From Bacteroidales bacterium (GTDB taxonomy: Bacteria > Bacteroidota > Bacteroidia > Bacteroidales > Porphyromonadaceae): a stretch of 64,000 bases of DNA. The notes beneath the pieces are model-generated. The model did not search any database. It was not told where the DNA came from and saw only the letters and a list, made by a program, of their open reading frames with translations. Numbering within the stretch: the first letter of the stretch is position 1; each line of letters starts with the position of its first letter. The stretch covers positions 4,313-68,312 of the forward strand of contig SFHG01000003.1 in NCBI GenBank assembly GCA_004555765.1. The letters are read 5' to 3'. Position numbers and translations under genes: made by a program. Below are positions 26,598-34,256 of this stretch, piece after piece.

Positions 26598-28523
26598 ATG
26601 CACAAGACTTCGTTACGCATACTCCTTGTCCTTTTTACTCTGCTCTTGGGACTGCTTTTCGGCTGCGCCAACCGTGTCGCGCCGGACGGAGGTCCATTTG
26701 ACGATACGCCCCCGAGACTTGTGTCGATGAAACCGGCGGTCGGCAGTCTGGGTGTCAAAGAGCGGCGGTTCACGCTCACGTTCGACGAATACGTGACGCT
26801 CAAGGATATGAATAACAAAGTCATCATATCCCCGCCCCAGCTCACCCGACCCACCATCCTCTCCATAGGTAAGCGCGTCGTCGTCGAGCTGCAGGACACG
26901 CTCATACCAAATACTACATACACCATCGACTTCACGGACGCTATCGCGGACAATAACGAGTCGAACCCCCTCGAAAATTTCTCCGTAGCCTTTTCGACGG
27001 GAGACAAGATAGACACGATGGAAATCGCAGGCACCGTGCTTAACGCCCGTAACCTTGAGCCGATGAACGGCATCATCGTAGGGATTCACCCCGGAGATTC
27101 GTCACTGACGGCTTTCACAGACACCACACTTATGCGTGCCTCACGGACGAGCGACCTGGCGCAGTTCGTGATCCGCAACATCGCCCAAGGGAGCTACCGG
27201 GTCTTCGCACTCAAGGAGGCGGACAATAACTACCGGTACGATTTCGGCACCGAAGGTATCGCTTTCCTTGACAGCGCAGTCACTACTTCATCCGTCCCTG
27301 CCACAAGGAACGATACCCTCCGCATAGACAGCCTCACGATAGACACCATCAAGGTCGTAAAGTACACCAGGTATCTGCCGGACGACCTCGTATTGCTGTA
27401 TTCGGAACCGTACTCCTCCAAGCGTTTCATCTCCAAGAGAGAGAGACCGGAGAAGGGAATACTGAGGTTTACGTTTAATGCCCTGCCCGACTCCGGCTTT
27501 GCCATCGCCCCCATCGACTCACTCCCCAAGCCCGGTGGTAAGTGGTTTGTCTCAGATGCCGACCGCGAGAGGGGGATCCTACAGCTCTTCCTTACGGACA
27601 CCGTGGCAGAGCGACACACGCGCTTTGCCGTCACCTACCCCACGACCGACTCCCTCGACCTTCCCATCCAAAAGACGGACACCGTTACTCTCCGAATACC
27701 GAAAGCCAAACGCACCAAGGAAGAAATGGAAGCCGACACCACCGCCCAAGGCAAGCCCAAGAGCCCGCTTACACTAACCTTTGAGCACAAAGGGACAGGC
27801 GGCATCCACGACTCCATCCTCTTCAAGACGTCCCTCCCCGTCGACACTTCGGCACTGAGGGGCATCCGCCTCTACAATGCCAACGACAGCATCCTCAAGG
27901 ATATGCCGTGGAGGGAGATACGCCTCCTGCCGGGACGGAGTACGGCGGGCATTCTCGTCGCCGACCTCAAGTACGGCACGCAGTACGAGATACAGGTCGA
28001 CTCGGTACTCTTTAGGGACGTGTATGGACACACTTTGGATCAAACGGTCGTCGATGCCTTCAAGACGGAGGGAAAAGACCAGTTCTCCACGCTCGAAGTG
28101 CAGGTGTATGGAACCGAAGGTCCCTTCATAGGAGAGCTTCTCGACACCTCGGACAAAATCGTCACCACCGTGTACAGCGACACCACACTCCTCCGCTTCA
28201 ATGACCTGAAGCCACAGAAGTACGGGTTTAGGCTCGTGGTGGACCGAAACGGCAACCGCCGGTGGGATCCCGCGGACTTCAAGACGGGACGACAGCCCGA
28301 GCGTGTATTCTATGCGCCCAAGACGTTTGAGCTGATGAAGAACTGGGACATCAAGGAGAATTTTTATCCTCTCTCCACGCCCATCCTCAGACAGAAGCCC
28401 AAGGAACTGATCCAAAACAAGCCCAAGGAGAAAAAGAAGGAAGACCGCAACAAGCAGCGCGAACGTGAGCGCCGCGATCAGGCCAACCGCGAAGCCTCCG
28501 TCTCTTCGCCCGTCCGCTTCTGA
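26598..28523 (+). CDS. Ig-like-domain lipoprotein (SbsA-type Big domain)
   Basis: A 641-residue surface or periplasmic lipoprotein. The signal peptide ends in a lipobox, LLFGC, with Cys23. Next comes DGGPFDDTPPRLVSMKPAVGS leading into an SbsA-like bacterial Ig domain (FTLTFDEYVTLKD...VVVELQDTLIPNTTYTIDF). Further beta-rich segments follow, and the tail is very basic and low in complexity (KPKEKKKEDRNKQRERER). This architecture is common and conserved in Bacteroidota but has no assigned function that I know. It starts 3 bases after the aroA stop and is probably co-transcribed. Confidence 0.8.
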   Translation: MHKTSLRILLVLFTLLLGLLFGCANRVAPDGGPFDDTPPRLVSMKPAVGSLGVKERRFTLTFDEYVTLKDMNNKVIISPPQLTRPTILSIGKRVVVELQDTLIPNTTYTIDFTDAIADNNESNPLENFSVAFSTGDKIDTMEIAGTVLNARNLEPMNGIIVGIHPGDSSLTAFTDTTLMRASRTSDLAQFVIRNIAQGSYRVFALKEADNNYRYDFGTEGIAFLDSAVTTSSVPATRNDTLRIDSLTIDTIKVVKYTRYLPDDLVLLYSEPYSSKRFISKRERPEKGILRFTFNALPDSGFAIAPIDSLPKPGGKWFVSDADRERGILQLFLTDTVAERHTRFAVTYPTTDSLDLPIQKTDTVTLRIPKAKRTKEEMEADTTAQGKPKSPLTLTFEHKGTGGIHDSILFKTSLPVDTSALRGIRLYNANDSILKDMPWREIRLLPGRSTAGILVADLKYGTQYEIQVDSVLFRDVYGHTLDQTVVDAFKTEGKDQFSTLEVQVYGTEGPFIGELLDTSDKIVTTVYSDTTLLRFNDLKPQKYGFRLVVDRNGNRRWDPADFKTGRQPERVFYAPKTFELMKNWDIKENFYPLSTPILRQKPKELIQNKPKEKKKEDRNKQRERERRDQANREASVSSPVRF

Positions 28524-28552
28524 CCTTGCTCCGGGATGAAGACCGGCACAAA

Positions 28553-28635
28553 GGAGATACAGGCCAAAAAACTTTTTTCGGTCTGAGCGAAATTATTCTT
28601 AGGCACGTACCGAGACTGCGGCGAGATACGTACCA
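28553..28635. repeat. Dispersed intergenic repeat, copy 7
   Basis: GGAGATACAGGCC, TTTTTTCGGTCTG, GGCACGTACC and GAGATACGTACC half-sites in the 308-base gap before pheS. The rest of the gap (28640-28831) is A/T-rich with a possible promoter (TAATTTCG near 28691, one base off TAnnTTTG) and no leader peptide rich in Phe. Confidence 0.65.
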
Positions 28636-28831
28636 AGATTTTTGGGGCATCTCAGGGTGCATTGGTTTGCAGATTTGGGGAATTTGGTGTAATTTCGCGA
28701 AATAGGGGAGATTATCGGTAAAAATGTAAAAACAAGATTTTCCGGCAAAAAGAAATTTACTTCTCCCGCACGGGCAGTCGTCAAACGGTCAAAGCCCAAG
28801 GGGGAAGGAATCAAAGTCACAGGATAGCACA

Positions 28832-29866
28832 ATGATAAGAGAACAAATCGAAGCGCTCAAGGCGGAAATTTCCGCCCTCAGTCAGCCCGCGACGGCAGAA
28901 GAGTACGAAGCACTCCGCCTGAAATATACCAGCAAAAAAGGCGCCCTTAACGAAGTTATCAAAGCCTTCAAAGAGGTACCGGCAGGGGACAAACGCGAAG
29001 TCGGCATGCTCGTCAATGACCTCAAAAAAGCGGTCGAAGAAAAGATGGATGGCTTCAAGTCCACCTTAGAGAGCTCCGCGCACTCTTCCAAGCTCGACAG
29101 TCTCGATCTCACCCGCACGCCGGAGCCTTTGCCACTCGGCACCCGTCACCCGCTCAATATCGTGCGCGACCAAGTCATCGACATCTTTGCGCGCCTCGGC
29201 TTCTCCGTGGCGGAAGGACCGGAGATAGAGGACGACTGGCACGTCTTTGAGGCACTGAACTTCGCACCCGACCACCCCGCCCGCGATATGCAGGATACGT
29301 TTTACGTGGGACACAAGCCCGACATCCTGCTCCGCACCCATACCTCGTCGGTGCAGGCACGCGTCATGGAGCAAAACCCCAATCCCCCCATCCGTATCAT
29401 CTGCCCCGGACGCGTCTACCGCAACGAAGCCATAAGCGCCCGCGCGCACTGCTTCTTCCACCAAGTGGAGGCGCTATACGTCGACGAACACGTGACGTTC
29501 CAAGACCTCAGACAGACGCTCCTCTACTTCGCACAGGAGATGTTCGGCAAGGACACGAAGATCCGGCTCAGACCCTCGTACTTTCCCTTCACAGAGCCCT
29601 CTGCCGAGATGGACATCACCTGCAACATCTGCGGAGGCGAAGGGTGTGCCTTCTGTAAGCATACCGGCTGGGTGGAGATACTCGGCTGCGGTATGGTCGA
29701 CCCCAATGTCCTCGAAGCTTGCGGCATAGACAGCAAGAAGTACAGCGGCTTCGCCATCGGTATGGGTATAGAGCGTATCACGAACCTCAAGTATCGGGTC
29801 GACGACCTCCGCCTCTTCTCGGAGAACGACCTCCGTTTCTTGAGTCAGTTTGCCGCCGCAAGATGA
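28832..29866 (+). CDS. pheS: Phenylalanyl-tRNA synthetase alpha subunit
   Basis: A 344-residue class II synthetase subunit. The N-terminal coiled coil (residues 1-90) precedes the catalytic core with LGTRHPLNIV, GFSVAEGPEIEDDWHVFEALNF, the motif 2 arginine in CPGRVYRNEAISARAHCFFHQVEALYVD, and motif 3 GFAIGMGIERI. A CNICGGEGCAFCKHTG insert with four Cys is visible near residue 268. pheT is not adjacent. nth overlaps its stop by four bases. Confidence 0.96.
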   Translation: MIREQIEALKAEISALSQPATAEEYEALRLKYTSKKGALNEVIKAFKEVPAGDKREVGMLVNDLKKAVEEKMDGFKSTLESSAHSSKLDSLDLTRTPEPLPLGTRHPLNIVRDQVIDIFARLGFSVAEGPEIEDDWHVFEALNFAPDHPARDMQDTFYVGHKPDILLRTHTSSVQARVMEQNPNPPIRIICPGRVYRNEAISARAHCFFHQVEALYVDEHVTFQDLRQTLLYFAQEMFGKDTKIRLRPSYFPFTEPSAEMDITCNICGGEGCAFCKHTGWVEILGCGMVDPNVLEACGIDSKKYSGFAIGMGIERITNLKYRVDDLRLFSENDLRFLSQFAAAR

Positions 29867-30573
29867 CCGGAAAAGAGCGGGCTTATAGGGCGTTTGAGTG
29901 GTTTCGCAGGGAGCGACCGGTAGTGGAGACAGAACTTCACTACCGCACACCCTTCGAACTCGTCGTCGCCGTGGTTCTCTCAGCCCAGTGTACCGACGTG
30001 AGGGTGAATATGATCACACCCGGACTCTTCAAGAGCTATCCCACGGCCGCTTTTATGAAAAATGCCCGTGAGGAGGATCTTTTTGACCTCATCCGCTCCG
30101 TCACCTACCCCAATAGCAAAGCCAAGCACCTCATAGCCCTCTCCAAAATGATTGACGAAGAGTACGGCGGAAAGGTGCCCGAGACATTCGGGGAACTGAT
30201 ACGGCTACCGGGGGTCGGCAGGAAGACCGCCAATGTCCTCCTCAGCATACTCTTCAAAGAGCCTACCATCGCCGTGGACACCCACGTCTACCGGGTCTCC
30301 AGGCGGATCGGTCTCGTACCTCTCTCCGCCAATACGCCCGCCAAAGTGGAGCAAAAGCTCCTCACCGTGGTACCCGGGGAGTACTTGGACAACGCCCACC
30401 ATTGGCTTCTCCTACACGGGCGGTACACCTGCACGGCACGCAAGCCCGCGTGCGAGACCTGCGGTCTCGCGGATATCTGCCGTTTTTACGCAAAGACAGC
30501 GCTCGACGAGGGTTCCTCTTCCAAGACTGCTCCGAGGACGCCGTCGACATCAAAATCCGGGTCCACTCTATAA
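29863..30573 (+). CDS. nth: Endonuclease III
   Basis: A 236-residue DNA glycosylase/AP lyase for oxidised pyrimidines. The helix-hairpin-helix LPGVGRKTAN gives catalytic Lys121 and VDTHVYRV gives Asp139. The iron-sulfur loop has four Cys in C-x6-C-x2-C-x5-C spacing (CTARKPACETCGLADIC). The start at ATG 29863 overlaps pheS by ATGA; an upstream start inside pheS is rejected. The last ~25 residues are Ser/Thr/Lys-rich and beyond the usual end. Confidence 0.95.
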   Translation: MTGKERAYRAFEWFRRERPVVETELHYRTPFELVVAVVLSAQCTDVRVNMITPGLFKSYPTAAFMKNAREEDLFDLIRSVTYPNSKAKHLIALSKMIDEEYGGKVPETFGELIRLPGVGRKTANVLLSILFKEPTIAVDTHVYRVSRRIGLVPLSANTPAKVEQKLLTVVPGEYLDNAHHWLLLHGRYTCTARKPACETCGLADICRFYAKTALDEGSSSKTAPRTPSTSKSGSTL

Positions 30574-30618
30574 ATTCCTAACCCCGAACTCCGAACTCCG
30601 AAATAATCATTTACAACC

Positions 30619-31284
30619 ATGACCGACCGAAGATACACCATCCCGTACATCCCTGTGCTTGATGCACTTGATCTCTCTTCCAACGAAATAATTATGGAAG
30701 ACCGGGCACTGAGGCTCCCTGTAATGACAACCAATTGGCCGGACGAATACCCCTATACGCCCATCACGTCGGTGGATCTCGCCTATGCGGATAACGGCTT
30801 CTACATCCGTTTCCGGTCGAGAGGCAAGGGTCTGAAAGCACAATTTTCAGAGGACGGAAGTCCGGTACACAAGGACAGTTGTGTGGAAGCATTTCTGAAG
30901 TTTCCGGATGCGGAACGGTATTTCAATCTCGAGTTCAACTGCATCGGCACGGCCGACTGCGGGTACCGTATCTCCCGGGAAGATAATCTGCCCTTCACGC
31001 ACCAGCAGTACGCCCTCGTTGATCGCGTCACGAGCGAAAGGCAGGGGATGCTTTTCGATCGACCTCTGGGCATCCACGAGTTTGTCGTCTCGCTCAGAAT
31101 CGACTATAAGCTCTTCGGGCTCTCTTCGAGGACCGGGCTCCCGGACTACGTCCTGGCGAATTTCTACAAATGCGGCGACGAGACCACGGTGCCACACTTC
31201 GCTTCGTGGATGCCCGTGGATGCGCCCCACCCCGACTTCCACAGACCTGAGAGCTTCCAGCCGCTGTACTTCGAGAAGCGGTAA
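30619..31284 (+). CDS. Carbohydrate-binding family 9-like (CBM9/DOMON-like) protein
   Basis: A 221-residue protein that is all or mostly one beta-sandwich. Signatures are the alternating strand LAYADNGFYIRFRS, the central HKDSCVEAFLKFPD...YFNLEFNCIGT and the FASWMPVDAPHPDFHRPESFQPLYF tail common to CBM9-like domains in Bacteroidota. There is no signal peptide or lipobox, so it appears cytoplasmic, which is unexpected for a sugar-binding fold. Function and ligand are unknown. Confidence 0.7.
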   Translation: MTDRRYTIPYIPVLDALDLSSNEIIMEDRALRLPVMTTNWPDEYPYTPITSVDLAYADNGFYIRFRSRGKGLKAQFSEDGSPVHKDSCVEAFLKFPDAERYFNLEFNCIGTADCGYRISREDNLPFTHQQYALVDRVTSERQGMLFDRPLGIHEFVVSLRIDYKLFGLSSRTGLPDYVLANFYKCGDETTVPHFASWMPVDAPHPDFHRPESFQPLYFEKR

Positions 31285-31292
31285 AACTTTTG

Positions 31293-31370
31293 CACAGACC
31301 GAGACGATTTCGAGATACGGACCGGTTTGCCCGCGGAGTACGGACCAAAATGATCTTCCCGGTCTATGCA
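31293..31370. repeat. Dispersed intergenic repeat, copy 8
   Basis: CACAGACCGAGA, CGAGATACGGACCGG, GTACGGACC and CCCGGTCTATGC half-sites in the gap before rnpB. Confidence 0.65.
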
Positions 31371-31382
31371 AGAAAAAAGCGT

Positions 31383-31390
31383 TACCTTTG
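31383..31390 (+). promoter_or_regulatory. -7 promoter box of rnpB
   Basis: TACCTTTG matches TAnnTTTG and lies 29 bases before the P1 stem. No TTTG box is seen at -33. Confidence 0.6.
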
Positions 31391-31418
31391 CTCAGCAAAA
31401 TAGCACATACCATCAAAC

Positions 31419-31791
31419 GAAGAAGAGCAGAAGGGCTTGTCGCCGGCCTATAAGGCGGGAGGAAAGTCCGGGCCGCGCAGAGCGCCATGCTTCCTAACGG
31501 GAAGTCGCCGCGAGACGATTAAAGCGTAACAGAAAATAACCGCCACCTGAGTGTGGTAAGGGTGAAAATGCGGGGTAAGAGCCCGCGCGCCCCTGTGGCG
31601 ACACAGGGACGGTACGCCGCATGGGCGGAAAGGTCATGTACACCGGCTACAGTAGGGCGGCTCGTCCGATGCCGGGGGGTAGACCGATAGAGCCGGAGAG
31701 TGATCTCCGGAGTAGATAAATGGCAAGCACCGCACAACTCCACTTGGGGGCGCGCGGGACAGAACCCGGCTTACACACTATGCTCCTCTTC
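31419..31791 (+). ncRNA. rnpB: RNase P RNA, class A
   Basis: About 373 nucleotides. The universally conserved GAGGAAAGTCCGGGC is at about 31470, ACAGAAAATAACCGCC and AGGGTGAAAATGCGGGGTAAGAGCCC in the middle, and ATAAATGGCAAGCACC and ACAGAACCCGGCTTA near the 3' end. The two ends pair as P1: GAAGAAGAGCA (31419-31429) with TGCTCCTCTTC (31781-31791). The RNA is the catalytic subunit that matures tRNA 5' ends. A T-tract follows at 31793. Confidence 0.96.
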
Positions 31792-31799
31792 GTTTTTTA
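31781..31799 (+). terminator. 3' end of rnpB
   Basis: The 3' strand of P1 is followed by GTTTTTTAT, so P1 closure and the T-tract together may end transcription. Confidence 0.5.
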
Positions 31800-31865
31800 T
31801 GACACCAATAGAAGTCCGGACTCCTTTCTCCGCTCATCGTTAATCACCAAACTGCCCGCAGCAGA

Positions 31866-33272
31866 ATGTCAGAGACCAAGAGCGCCCAAGAGCGCATCCG
31901 AGAGATACAGGCAGAGAGATCCCTTACGCCCAAGGTAGGATTCTTCGGGCGCGCCGCACGCAGAAGCAAGTCATTCGCCGATTTCATCCGCAGCGAGATG
32001 TGGCGTCTGTACGATTCGGAAGTGACGGGCGTGTGGGGCTTCTTCGTGCGGGTACTTCAGGTCATCTATATCACGATCGTGGAGTTTGTCGGCGGTATGG
32101 TCTCCCAAAAGGCCAGCTCCCTCACTTACGTGACGCTACTGTCAATGGTGCCGCTCCTCGTGGTCTTGCTCAGCGTCGCTGCCGGTTTCGGACTCCAAGA
32201 GAGCGTACAGAGGCAGCTCTTCGAGTATTTTCCTGCGCAGCAGCAGGAGCTCACCCAGGCTTTCAACTTTGCCGAAGTCTACCTCAGCCAGATTCAATCT
32301 TCCGTCTTCATAGGCATCGGTGTCGGTATCCTCCTTTACGCCGTCTCCCTCCTCTTGATGAATATCGAGACGGTCTTCAATACCATTTGGCACATATCCA
32401 AGCCACGCTCCATCCCGACGCAGATCCTCACTTACCTTGCGACCTTCCTTGTGGTGCCGATCTTGGTCTCCCTCTCCGCCGGGCTTAACGTCGCCAATAG
32501 CTTCCTCTCGTCTGTCGAGATTATGGGCGCCAATATCTCCCTCACGCCGGTCACGACCGCGCTCACGGCCGTTGTACCGTACCTCGTCTGGATTTTCCTC
32601 TTTACCATCCTCTACCTTGTGGTACCCAATACGAGGGTGAGGTTCCTGCCCGCACTCATCTCCGGTACCGTGGCAGGGATTGCTTTTCAGCTCTTCCAGT
32701 TGTTCTATATCTCCGGGCAGATCTGGGTCTCTAAGTATAACTCGATCTACGGGAGCTTCGCAGCGATTCCCCTTTTGATGCTCTTCACGAACTTCAGTTG
32801 GATGATATGCCTCTTCGGCGCTCAGCTCTGTTATTCGATCCAAAACGTACGGAACTACGCCTTCAAGTCGGAGAGTCAGCGCGTCTCGCGGCGGTACAGG
32901 GACTTTGCGGCACTGGTCTTGATGAAACAAATCTGCCGTGCTTATGCCCGCGAAGGCACGCTCTACGACTCAGACGGGCTCTCCAGAGAGACCGCCCTGC
33001 CGCTCGTGGTCGTCGACGATACCCTCGACAAACTCATCTTTGCGAAACTCCTGACGGCTCACCCCGAGCCCCAAAACCGTACCGTCTACCTCCCGGCCAT
33101 AGACCTGAACCAGATCACGGTCAGGAAGGTACTCTCCTCCATGGACCGTCTCGGGTCCGAAAACTTCCGCACCGACCTCTACGGCAAATACGCCCCGGAG
33201 TGGGCTCTTGTCCGCAAGCTCCGTCCCGGAAGTGCCGTCCCCGGAGGCGACACCCTCCTCAAAGACTTATGA
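31866..33272 (+). CDS. YihY/BrkB-family inner-membrane protein
   Basis: A 468-residue integral membrane protein. Six hydrophobic helices lie between about residues 60 and 320, with the signature KASSLTYVTLLSMVPLLVVL at the first and WVSKYNSIYGSFAAIPLLML near the last. A soluble C-terminal domain of about 140 residues follows, rich in charged residues. The family was once called ribonuclease BN in error; its role (transport or envelope) is unsettled. The stop overlaps the next small gene by ATGA. Confidence 0.88.
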   Translation: MSETKSAQERIREIQAERSLTPKVGFFGRAARRSKSFADFIRSEMWRLYDSEVTGVWGFFVRVLQVIYITIVEFVGGMVSQKASSLTYVTLLSMVPLLVVLLSVAAGFGLQESVQRQLFEYFPAQQQELTQAFNFAEVYLSQIQSSVFIGIGVGILLYAVSLLLMNIETVFNTIWHISKPRSIPTQILTYLATFLVVPILVSLSAGLNVANSFLSSVEIMGANISLTPVTTALTAVVPYLVWIFLFTILYLVVPNTRVRFLPALISGTVAGIAFQLFQLFYISGQIWVSKYNSIYGSFAAIPLLMLFTNFSWMICLFGAQLCYSIQNVRNYAFKSESQRVSRRYRDFAALVLMKQICRAYAREGTLYDSDGLSRETALPLVVVDDTLDKLIFAKLLTAHPEPQNRTVYLPAIDLNQITVRKVLSSMDRLGSENFRTDLYGKYAPEWALVRKLRPGSAVPGGDTLLKDL

Positions 33273-33493
33273 AAAAGCCCCGGACCAAAGTCAAACAGGA
33301 TCCCAAGACGGAACTCGTCGCGGTCTCTTTCTCCCCCGGAGAGAAAGCCCTCCTCGACACCTACATTCGCCGAAAGCGACTCAAAAGCCGATCCGGATTC
33401 ATCCGGCGCGTCGTCATGAACGCCGTCCTCGGCGACACCGGGAGCAATAAAGCCACACTCTTTGACCTTCCGCCGGAAGAAGACCCCGTATGA
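33269..33493 (+). CDS. Small ribbon-helix-helix-like protein, 74 aa
   Basis: ATG 33269 overlaps the BrkB stop (ATGA), and its own stop overlaps tadA in the same way, so the three are translationally coupled. After a basic N-terminus (KKPRTKVKQDPK) there is a strand VAVSFSPGEK, then two helices LLDTYIRRKRL and SRSGFIRRVVMNAVLG. That is the strand-helix-helix layout of MetJ/Arc or MobC-type DNA-binding proteins. The tail is acidic (PPEEDPV). Target and function are unknown. Confidence 0.65.
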   Translation: MKKPRTKVKQDPKTELVAVSFSPGEKALLDTYIRRKRLKSRSGFIRRVVMNAVLGDTGSNKATLFDLPPEEDPV

Positions 33494-33969
33494 CTGCGAA
33501 AGAACGCGCTCTCTCAGATTTCTTTCCCGCTCTTAGGGATGATGCTTATTTTATGAAAGAAGCGCTCACAGAGGCTCGGAAAGCCTTTGAGGAGGATGAA
33601 GTACCCATTGGTGCCGTCATTGTAAGCGGGGGAGAAATCATCGGGCGGGGTTACAACCGGACCGAAGCCCTCTCCGACGTCACCGCGCATGCGGAAATGC
33701 TCGCCATCACTGCCGCCCAGAATGCGCTGGGCAGCAAAGTTCTGCCCGACTGTACCCTCTTTGTGACGGTCGAGCCGTGCGTGATGTGCGCGGGAGCCAT
33801 GAGATGGGCAAGGCTGAAAAAAGTGGTCTGGGGCTGCGACGAACCAAAGGTCGGCTTCACTGCCCTCGCCTCTCCGAAAATCCTCCACCCCAAGACCGAA
33901 ATCGTCCGTGGAGTCCTTGCGGAAGAAGCCTCTCTCTTGATGCGCGCATTTTTCCGCAAACGTCGCTGA
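33490..33969 (+). CDS. tadA: tRNA-specific adenosine deaminase
   Basis: A 159-residue zinc deaminase that converts A34 of tRNA-Arg to inosine. HAE (His67, Glu69) and PCVMC (Cys97, Cys100) are the zinc ligands and proton shuttle, and the C-terminal LLMRAFFRKRR is the tRNA-contacting helix. The N-terminus is about 20 residues longer than usual; Met22 is an alternative start, but coupling to the preceding gene favours 33490. Confidence 0.92.
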   Translation: MTAKERALSDFFPALRDDAYFMKEALTEARKAFEEDEVPIGAVIVSGGEIIGRGYNRTEALSDVTAHAEMLAITAAQNALGSKVLPDCTLFVTVEPCVMCAGAMRWARLKKVVWGCDEPKVGFTALASPKILHPKTEIVRGVLAEEASLLMRAFFRKRR

Positions 33970-33982
33970 CCCCACCCTTCAC

Positions 33983-34092
33983 CGGACACAGACCTCCAAA
34001 AAAAGGAGATACGTACCGAAGCTCCGGCGAGATACGGGCCGGGAAGGAAGCGAGATACAGACCGGGAAAAGTTTCCCGGTCCGTACCTTTTT
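33983..34092. repeat. Dispersed intergenic repeat, copy 9, with terminator module
   Basis: Half-sites GGACACAGACC, GAGATACGTACCG, GAGATACGGGCCGGG, then GAGATACAGACCGGGAAA paired with TTTCCCGGTCCGTACC and a T-tract (34052-34092). The last hairpin is a good terminator for tadA. Confidence 0.75.
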
Positions 34093-34238
34093 CAGTCAAG
34101 AGTAAAGAGCCGGCTGTTGGCGGGTGGGAGAGCGTAAAGCGGAAACAGCGGTTCCGGGGAAAAAAGCATCCGAAGCAAGCAACTTTTTGGTTCCCGACTG
34201 CGCCCCACCATTGCTTCCCTACTAACTGAAAAAGGGGG

Positions 34239-34246
34239 TATATTTG
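34239..34246 (+). promoter_or_regulatory. -7 promoter box of ftsK
   Basis: TATATTTG matches TAnnTTTG, only 10 bases before the ATG, implying a very short leader. Confidence 0.5.
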
Positions 34247-34256
34247 CAAGAGTTAT

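Noticed and set aside
28640..28831. Phe-rich leader peptide before pheS
   Set aside because: Looked for by analogy with the methionine leader; the ATG at hand is followed at once by a stop, and no terminator hairpin precedes pheS.
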